A stretch of DNA of 30,823 bases from Smittium mucronatum (lineage: Eukaryota > Kickxellomycota > Harpellomycetes > Harpellales > Legeriomycetaceae). Within the stretch, counting starts at the first letter, position 1; every line of letters begins with the position of its first letter. Shown one piece after another: positions 22,619 through 30,823 of the stretch. The position numbers and the translations under genes are program-made. Under the pieces are notes generated by a model. It searched no databases. It saw only the letters and a list, made by a program, of their open reading frames with translations, and was not told where the DNA came from. The stretch covers positions 1-30,823 of the forward strand of contig LSSL01003001.1 in NCBI GenBank assembly GCA_001953115.1, written 5' to 3'.

Positions 22619-25260
22619 TTTTCTTGTTGAAATTATCTTTTTTTATGAGTAATTATAATCACGGATACAGGTATAATATTCACTCGCAACCCAATCATTT
22701 CTCTTTTTTTTTCAACAACTTTTTAAGCTATTAAATGAAAAAAAAAATTGTTTTGGGAAGAGTAAATATAATTTCTTTTTCATTATGAAATATAATTCCA
22801 TTAATCATTATCTTAATTTTAATGCCTTTTCAGTTCTTAAAAAAATGGTAAAGAACTGATACATAAAATATTCATCACTTTTTCAATATAGATTAATCCA
22901 ATAGTTTCATAATGGGTTAAAATTTCTCGATAAAATAAAACTTATTGATTTTTTATTATTTAAAACACTTTAAAGAAATATTATTATAACTTTTTTTTTT
23001 ATTTTATGATAGATTTTGTATATTTTCACCGAAATATGTATTGAAAAGTTTGGTTTTGTATTACTGTACATGTGAACCTAATTGCAATTATCCGAAAAAA
23101 TCTTGAAAATGAAATAACTTAAACAGTGATAAATAGACCAAATATATTAATCATTGAGATAATTTTTTTAAAATAGGGATTATTTTTGCTAAAACTCGTT
23201 ATGATTTTCAGCCAACACCCTCTTCTTTCAGGTTAGATTTTTGAGAAAAAATCCAATTTATCAATACAACGTTTTTATCGCAATAAATATATCCTGAATA
23301 AGTTTTTAAATAAAATATAATTTTCTATTAAACAATAGTTATTATGTATAAAATTTTAATTTATAATTTACACCTTAGTATGGCTATTTTTAATTTGATT
23401 TGTAAAAGACAAATTTTTTGGATTAGATTTGGGTGTTTAACTAGTATTTTATTATATATCAGCTTAATACCACATTCGATTAAGCCAACATTATACTTAT
23501 GTCTGAAAAAAATCTTTTTTCAAGATATTTTAAATTTTTTTAAAAAAACGGTATAATAATTATAGTTTTCTGGTGTTTTTTTATGAATTTTAATTCCTCT
23601 AAATTTCAAATAAGCATCAATATTATCTTATTTGTAAAAATCAACTCTAGTTTTTTTTTATTCCAATAATTTTTATTGATATCACAACAAGACCATTAGC
23701 TTAATTATCATTAATGACTATAAATTTAGTGAATGGAGGAAGATTCTGAATCTGTGTTTTTTATACTTTTTATATCTAAAAAACATTAAATAATGAAATC
23801 TATCCACTCGCTTGCGCTAATTCCACAAACTAAATATATGTGACATGAAAAACTGTTCAAATTTTAAACTTAAGCATACCTATATAGTACTAAAGTACTC
23901 GAAAGAAATAAATCATTACTAATTCTGGTATTTTTATTATTAAAAAAAGCCTTAAATTAGTTACTTAATTTTTAATGAATAAAGGTTAGGAAATCAAAAT
24001 TTATCGTTTTTTGACCAAAAATGATATTTTAAGAAATTATTTAGAAAATTAATGGAATCACTGACAGTGTATTCCATAAAATAACTTTTTTTATCTTCCC
24101 CCGCATATCAATCTGATAATATAAGTGAAAATTAAAATTTGGAATATTCCAATAAAAAGCACGAATTAAACAGAATTCATTGAGAAAAAATTGTAAAAAA
24201 ATACTCCTAAATTTCAAAAAAATTTAGGTGATTTTTATTAAACCAAAAATACCCACTAGCTAAAAAATTTCTGGAGAAATGAAGAATTCAAGAAAAATTA
24301 TCTATATAAATTAATGAATATTTCCTCAAAACCAATCAAATATTTCATGGTTTTAGTTTAGATAAAAAAAGCCCAGATATCTATTTTAAACTCATATTAT
24401 TGAATTTAAGCTTTTTTTTATTTTATTTTATTTTTAATTTAAATTTAGTATGGTTAATTTTAAGTTAAACCTGCTATCGAAATATAATCCGAGTAGAGAT
24501 ATAAAATTGATTATTTAATCATATATTAATAGCCTCAAGTAATAAAGGATTATATTTAAAAATTTAAAATTATAAATATTACTGCAAAACATTTTTTAAT
24601 TTTAAAAAAAATCTCAAAAATATTGCACTTTACCACTAAATCATTTAACTATAAAATTTTTCTTCAGGTACTCGGATTTATATATATATACATTATATTT
24701 TATAAATTAAACTTTTTATACCGAAATAAATACCTCCATTTTTTATTTATAAATAAAATTATCAAAATCCACCCAAATTTTTACATTTTTTATTTTCTTC
24801 GTCGCCATAATTAAATAAATAAATAAATATTGAGTAATTATAGAGAATTGAATAAGAAAAGTTAAATAATTTGAAATTTTAGCATTTAAATAAATTATTT
24901 GTGTAGGCTCGAGATATTTTCAGTCCACCTCGTTCTCCCTGATCTTTTCCTTTCTCAAATCAAATCATATTTTTTATGTCAATATTTTTGATTTATAACG
25001 AAAAACATTATATTTTATTATTCTTTTTTGATTTTAAAAATCCTCTAAAAAAGCAATGATTTTTTTTAAACCTCTATTATTATTTTTTGGAAATAATATT
25101 TTCTTTTTAAGAAACTATATAAAAAAAATTAATTCTATTGATAAAAAAATTATTATTTTTCATATATTTTCTATTTACATCTGATCAATCTCAGTTTAAG
25201 ATAGACTGAAATAAATTCTCGCCATTTTTTTAACATATTAAAATGATAAGCATATCTTAT
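22619..25260. other. A+T-rich desert
   Basis: No gene recognised. Frames at 23344-23556 and 24623-24814 are hydrophobic, low-complexity and within chance. An imperfect palindrome lies at 24052-24077. Confidence 0.55.
24052..24077. repeat. Imperfect 26-bp palindrome
   Basis: ATGGAATCACTG and CAGTGTATTCCAT are reverse complements apart from one extra base in the right arm. No flanking element could be defined. Confidence 0.6.
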
Positions 25261-25960
25261 TTAAAATCTAATTGCATTAATTTGTTCCAAAGTATGATGA
25301 GTACGAATATTGGCATCCTCCAATTGACGTATTCATAAAATTGATGATTTATTACTTATAAAAATTTGTTTAAATGTTTTATTGAAACTTTCAATTTAAT
25401 CGTTTTTAGAGGATCAAAAATACTTCAAACCTCATAGCCATTATGGTTTTTACAATTAAGATTTTTTGATTTAATTCGTACCGGCTCTTTAGTAAAACAA
25501 ACCCTTTTCCATTTTTGGAAGAATACGTTTTTTAATTTTTCGAAGAACTTATTTATACCATAATTTTTATTTTGAAAATTTCCCCATAGATAACATCTTT
25601 AATATATATTTTTTATTTTACGATCGTGCCTTTAATATTTTTAGACACATTAAATCAACAATCTTTTACATTTAAATTCATAGAAACTTCTGATAATCCC
25701 TTATATATTTTTTGTGCATAATTAGCCGCGGAATTTTCCGATTTCAAATTTGTGTTTAATTCTCTATCCTATATAATAAGAGATTAAAAGACCCATATAT
25801 AATATTTTTTATAGTCTTTGCTGACTGCAAAAATTTCATTGGGTGAAAAGGATTAGTTTTTATCAGCGATACCGTTAATCATTATTTGGTAACCCAAATT
25901 AACCGATTTGAATTTTAAAATAATAAAAAAAATTGTAGCTAGGGAGAGTCTATTTAGAAT
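25261..25960 (-). pseudogene. Decayed MULE transposase, second type
   Basis: On the minus strand the protein is spread over three phases. Phase one (about 25918-25600): LGYQIMINGIADKN, then F.P, matches the xGYPxxxxGxxDxNxxFHP block of a Mutator-like group, then a Y..F.SL-like run. At 25660 it reads C-stop-FNVSKNI where MULEs have CWFHVxKN, with TGA in the Trp position. Phase two (about 25606-25428, open ~57 codons): KFFEKLKNVFFQKW matches F......LF..KW. Phase three (about 25425-25261): ND, stop, IESFNKTFK matches TNNxxESFNxxxK, giving the third catalytic acid (GAA at 25392-25390). The second Asp region appears as N. Order and spacing fit; about a dozen stops and two frameshifts show long decay. 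Confidence 0.68.
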
Positions 25961-28900
25961 ATTTTTCGGAGTTTTTAAAAATTTAATAAAAACATGATCA
26001 AATTAAAATCTATCTATATATGTATATCTAATATTTAAATTTAATTTTGCCTTTTTGAATTAATTTTCTGAAGTTATAGTTTCTATCATTTTTTTTTTCT
26101 TTTTTATAGTGATTTTTTCTATTTAAACAATATTTTTCTGTTATAATCAGAATTTATCAGGTTAAAGTCCAAAATTGAATTTAAATTACTGAAAAATTCC
26201 TTTAATGAGAGAATTGATCCTATATTTTATTTAATTTTCTAGAAATTTTTCACGTGTTTTCGAGTGGGTTTTTGAATAATTTACTTCTTAATATCAGCAT
26301 AAAACCTTAAATATATATATATATATCACCAATTCACTCTCCCATTCCATATATTTTACACAGTTTTATAATGTGGAACTGAATTTTTAAAAAGCTTATT
26401 AATATCCCACCCTCATGTTTTTAAAATTCTCTTAGATGAGCAAATTTTCTGATATATTCATAATATTTTTGAATTTATTGATTTTTTCAAAAATTAAACT
26501 GGTGCTATTTATCGGATAAAGTTAAGTTGAACCTTATTTTTAAAACTTTAATAAATATTTTATTTATAAAGAGTTATGTCAAAAAAAAAACTCAATGTAA
26601 CTTTTTTTTAAATAATAAAGAGAGTTTAAAAAAAATACTCGTTTTTCCCATACATAAAAATTTGGAATTCAATCGTGTTGTGCGATATTAATGGGTAAAA
26701 ATGTTTCTACATTGATTAAAAAAAATTCTTACAATATATTTAAAATAAATAAAATAGACTTTTTATATCTCTAATATAAATATTTATTTGATTTCATATT
26801 TTTGTTTATTTCATTATATTACTGTGCGGGAAAAGAAAAAAGTATTATTTCGGAATAAATTATTGTTCAATCAAAAACAATTTCAAAAAATTCCTTAAAA
26901 CATCATTCGAGTCTGAAATCTCGATTCTATTTATATTTAAATGATAATATTCAACCAATATGTGTTAAAATGAGACATCCTGTACTTATGTATACTATAT
27001 TGTGAAATTCTAGCCCAAAATATTGGTTTAGACTAATTGAGCTACTTTCTGTCGGATTTAAATTTTGACCGATGATATAATTTATATCTTTATGTTAAAT
27101 TCGACTAAAATACAAGAAAAAAAAACTAGTTTATCATTTTACAATTTTAGGATTTTCCCGATTTTATTTTTGGTATAAAGGGTGATTTTTTAAACATTAT
27201 ATAAATAAATATTTTATTAGACAGAAAAACAGCTTAAATATACACTATTATTATATAAATTTTCAAGAGAAAAAAATAAATCACATTATTGTTAATTTGA
27301 TAAATATAATATTTTCTTCAAATCCCATTAAGAATATAACCTGTATATTTATCAATGACTATTTATCATCGAAAAAATTAAAGAAGAATATTTTTAATCC
27401 GTAAAAAAAAAAGAACAGTTATAAAAATTACAAGTGAATCGTCACAGCCTCTAAGCATATATATCCTCGCTTTTATAATTTTATATTATAAAAACTTCAG
27501 TATATATCACGTCTTTTGGAAATAAATATACTGTTCACTTCAATACTAGATTTATCTGACGACTCTAAAGTGTAAAAAAATCATCTTTTCAGATAGATAA
27601 TTTTTATATACATAAGCTATAATTCGTATAAACACTTTAATTATTTTTAAACGCATCAAATTTAGTAAATAAACGAAATTAATTCTTAATTATCAACTTT
27701 ATTTTTGACTTTATTTGATATAAATATTAATAAATTGGATTTTCTAATTTAAAGATAATACAGTTTAAAATTATGGAGCTTCTAAAAATAATAAGTTGAG
27801 AATTTTTTTTAAAAATAAATATATCACATTTAAAGTTAAATTTAATAGCCCCAAAAAATGAAATAAAAAAATAAATCGAATTAAATTGCGATTATTATAT
27901 ATATATTATATAATTTACGGAAAAGCCGTTTGGTTGATATTATCTGTGTTTATTATAAATTCTATCATCTAAAAATATTTTATTCGGTATTTTTTCAATA
28001 ATATAATAATATATTCTTTTTTTATCGCTTTTATAAATAAATAAAAATTAATTTCGTATTATTAAAGCGATTTTATCAATATATATGATGGAAAATTTTG
28101 ACCGAAATACCAGTTTTATTATCTTACACTTAAAACTATCAAATTTTTATATTTAATAATATTAAAAAAATAAAAACCAGAACGTTATTTTTTTCAATAA
28201 ACTTAGAAAAATCTAATAAAAATATTCATATTAAGTGATTAAAAATAGATGAAAAATAAGAAACATAATGTTTTGTGAATAATATGAAATACTTTTTTTA
28301 CAGAAATTTCTCGCTCCTCATACTAAAACATATCTCAAATAGGGGCCATTTTTATTTTTTTGGGCTTCTGAAACTTCTCCTGTTGCTACTAAGTGCTACT
28401 CCAAATGTATTTTTAATAAAAAATTTTAAAATAAAAAAATTTATTGAAATAAATTTCTTTATTTTAGAACAAACTGTTGCAGCTAATATTAAAATTCTTT
28501 CTGAAAAATAAGGATATCAAACTCTGAAAATCTATTGTTTTAATTTTATTTTTCATATCTATAGATTTTTTTGACCGGAGGTATTCTTTGATTATATATA
28601 TAAATATAATCACCCTCATTATAAATAATCAAATCCTTTAATATTAAAATTTATTCAGCCTGATCTAATTTTAATTATTTTGTCTAGTTTTGTTCTTATA
28701 ATAAGTTAAAATCGTTCTTTTTTTTTTTTTTGAAGAATTTATAAACGCCATTAATTAAAAAAATATCCATTAATAACGCTTATTTTTCAAGATAAAATTT
28801 GGTATAAGGTAAATATCTAAAATAAAATTTGTAAATTTTTTGGTTTTTTTCAAATTTGATTATTTTAATTTATGCTTTCCCCATTATTCTCAAATTTTTA

Positions 28901-29884
28901 ACAATTTTATTAAGAATATCTCAGTAAATTTTCAAAAAAATATTAAACCAAGCTTAATTTTATGTCACGTATGCCTTCATACATTATTGGATAAAAAATA
29001 TGTACCCTTTTTTTAGCATTTTCTTGATTAATTTTGATATATGGAACCAACAGTTTGATTTTTTTATTTAAACGGATTTTTTTTTGGTCCAAAGAGATTT
29101 GGTTGGCTGAAACAATTATGAATTTTCTATTTTTAAATGAAAGCTCATTCTTTGATTTTCACTTTTTAAAACTTCAGAATTACATAGTTATGAAGCACTA
29201 ACATCACTACCTACATTCTTTATTTCTAAAGGGCAAAAGGGTTTTTTATTTATATGCCACCGCATTGATTATAACTGGATATTAACCTTTCATCAGTCTA
29301 ACCCTTTCAAATCCTAAATTTTTGAATCTCACCTATTATTTTTATAACCCATTTCAATTGTTCTAATTTATTGATTCGTCTAATAGTGCAAATAACTATT
29401 AATACAACTTTAAAATTGAACTAAAAATGATATCAATTTTTATAAGATCGGCTCTGAATTGGTTAAGGGTTTAATCAATATGCATTAAAATAGATAAAGA
29501 TATTCTTTAAATAAACTCATTAATTATACACTACACCCGCAATTTAAAATTTAAAACTGCAATCCGCAAAATAGCGAAATTATAAAATATGATTTTTTTC
29601 TAAAAATTAATAATGAGCTATTTTTATGAAATTTGATTTAAATTTGAATAATTAATGGCTTATCAAAAGTTTTTCTAGAAATAATTTCAAAATTTATTGA
29701 TATTTCCTTGGGCCTCTTAATACTCATTTTCTCATTAGTTTCTGTGTATAAAATCTCTTTTGAACTTATTTTTTCCTATTTTTTATCATATTCCATAAAA
29801 ATTTATCCCTTCTTCAGAAAAACTAAGAAAAAATAATTTTTAATTTGGAGGTTTTTTTTATTGCGCTCTTGGTAATTATAGTTG
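25961..29884. other. 3.9-kb A+T-rich desert
   Basis: No gene recognised. It contains (AT)8 at 26311-26326. A frame at 28284-28511 encodes a hydrophobic Leu-rich stretch that could pass for a signal peptide or membrane segment, but its length is expected by chance. Confidence 0.55.
26311..26326. repeat. (AT)8 microsatellite
   Basis: Eight perfect AT units. Confidence 0.9.
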
Positions 29885-30164
29885 TATATATATTGGAGAT
29901 TCCATTTGAGAGCGGACACTTTCCTTCTAAATTTTTACTACTTTCCTAATTTGGAAATATGGTGATAGGATAAAAAATAGAGTTATTGGGTAATTCAAAA
30001 TATGAATATTATAAGCTAGTTTTCTATTGGTAAAATTCCGAAAATCTATTAGAGCCTGTATGAATTTCTATTTTTATTGGTCTGTATTTTAATAAATCCA
30101 AGATTAGCCAATGGTTTACACAATAAAGAAAAGTCTGGCCTTGAAAAGAATCTCCCATATATAT
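29885..30164. mobile_element. MITE-like element, tandem copy A
   Basis: It begins GGAGATTC after ATATATATT and ends GAATCTCCC before ATATATAT. The reverse complement of its right end aligns with its left end over ~30 bases (GGGAGATTCT, TTT, A.G.., GAC, TTT), so it has imperfect terminal inverted repeats. Internal length is about 260 bp, with no coding capacity. The flanking ATATATAT fits an 8-9 bp target duplication (MULE, hAT or similar) or insertion into an AT repeat. Copy B follows in the same orientation, about 80% identical, with period 269-271 bp. Confidence 0.8.
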
Positions 30165-30434
30165 GGGAGATTCTCTTTGAGAGCGGACACTTTCCTACTA
30201 AATTTTTACTATTTTCCTAATTTGGAAATATATGATAGATTAAAACATAAAATTATTGGGTAATTTAAAATATTGATATTAGAGGCTAATTTTCTATTGG
30301 TAAAGTGTTTAAATTTATTAGAGCCAGCAATTTTTTCTATTTTTATTGGAAAAGTTGTAAATAAATTCTTGTGTAGCCAATAGTCTACACAGTAAAAAAA
30401 AGTCTTGTCTTCGAAAGAATCTCCCATATATATT
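30157..30434. mobile_element. MITE-like element, tandem copy B
   Basis: Starts GGGAGATTCTC right after the shared ATATATAT and ends GAATCTCCC then ATATATATT. The subterminal GAGAGCGGACACTTTCCT-type segment is almost identical to copy A (29908 versus 30179). The minus-strand 72-codon frame inside it is not conserved in copy A and is probably meaningless. The junction with copy A forms a perfect 28-bp palindrome at 30147-30174. Ends and target site suggest a non-autonomous DNA transposon. Confidence 0.8.
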
Positions 30435-30823
30435 AAATTTATAATATTCTATTGGAATTTTTTATTTTTTTATTTAATATAAAATTTAGTAGAAATTGAC
30501 TGTAAAAAAAGCACCCTAATAGGTCTAAATTTTTATTTAATCAAAAAAAATGTATTCAATTGTAGTGAGCCAGAATTGTTACAATTAAACAAATAATGAT
30601 TTTTTTGGACACAAATCAGTAAAAATATATTGCGTAAACTTTAATAATTTATATATTAGATGGATCTCGGATATTTTTTTGATCAAAATTTCGTCTCAGA
30701 TTACAATGATATTGCTAAAAATTGCAAAAATAATAAAATCTAATTTGATTTTTCTCATTAAAATTCAATTATACATAATTTTCTTCGCAAATAATCAATT
30801 TAATCTTAAAGATAGCGTTATAA
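30435..30823. other. A+T-rich flank
   Basis: Nothing recognised up to the window edge. Confidence 0.5.

Noticed and set aside
23344..23556. 70-codon plus-strand frame
   Set aside because: Hydrophobic, no family pattern, flanks of the same composition.
25261..25670. Retroviral or Polinton-type integrase
   Set aside because: IESFNKTFK first suggested an integrase (ERFNRT). The upstream GIxDxN, C-x-F-x-V-x-KN and F..KW motifs and their spacing fit a MULE transposase better.
28275..28511. 78-codon frame with Leu-rich signal-like segment
   Set aside because: The Leu run comes from a short C/T-rich stretch; the length is within chance expectation.
30147..30174. Transcription terminator hairpin
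   Set aside because: The palindrome is explained by two abutting transposon ends; it is not followed by a T run next to any gene.
30209..30427. 72-codon minus-strand frame
   Set aside because: Lies inside MITE copy B and is not preserved in copy A.
1..30823. rRNA, tRNA, CRISPR arrays, bacterial operons
   Set aside because: No conserved rRNA segments, no cloverleaf with both internal boxes, no regularly spaced repeats and no dense ORFs were seen on either strand.

Overview
The window is almost entirely non-coding, very A+T-rich eukaryotic nuclear DNA. Lines I counted by hand in the desert stretches run 12-25% G+C, against about 47% in a few islands (11-180 and the core of 7861-8040). There are no operons, Shine-Dalgarno-led genes, rRNA, tRNA or CRISPR array. 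With this composition a stop codon is expected about every ten codons, so most 60-80 codon open frames are chance. A TATA-plus-leader promoter, splice-like sites and eukaryotic transposon families point to a eukaryote with a large, gene-poor genome. I cannot name the species; AT-rich arthropods, early-branching fungi and large microsporidian genomes are all possible.

Layout. 1-280: a G+C-rich block, open on both strands, with a perfect hairpin, then AATAAA and an A tract; it looks like a terminal exon or retrocopy end. 573-620: a short start-codon-like patch. 1402-2014 and 7783-8397: two diverged copies of one ~615-bp dispersed element, with a possible terminal fragment at 12199-12240. 4760-5830, minus strand: a badly decayed Ty3/gypsy-like pol fragment (RNase H then integrase, in the right order). 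8398-16920: desert, ending near a C11 tract. 17315-18035, plus strand: the best candidate for recent host-type coding sequence, with a TATA box, an A-rich leader, a 52-codon ORF and an upstream coding-like fragment. 21863-22171, minus: an uninterrupted fragment of a MULE (Mutator-like) transposase core. 25261-25960, minus: a second MULE transposase of a different type, broken by stops and frameshifts. 29885-30434: two tandem ~270-bp MITE-like elements with ~30-bp terminal inverted repeats, sharing one ATATATAT at their junction.

Taken together this is a transposon graveyard. Elements of higher G+C entered and have been eroded toward the A+T background, so G+C content and stop density give a rough relative age. 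No gene in the window is demonstrably functional. The most plausible live candidate is the small gene at 17793. Family assignments were made by eye from motif order and spacing, and need profile searches to confirm.
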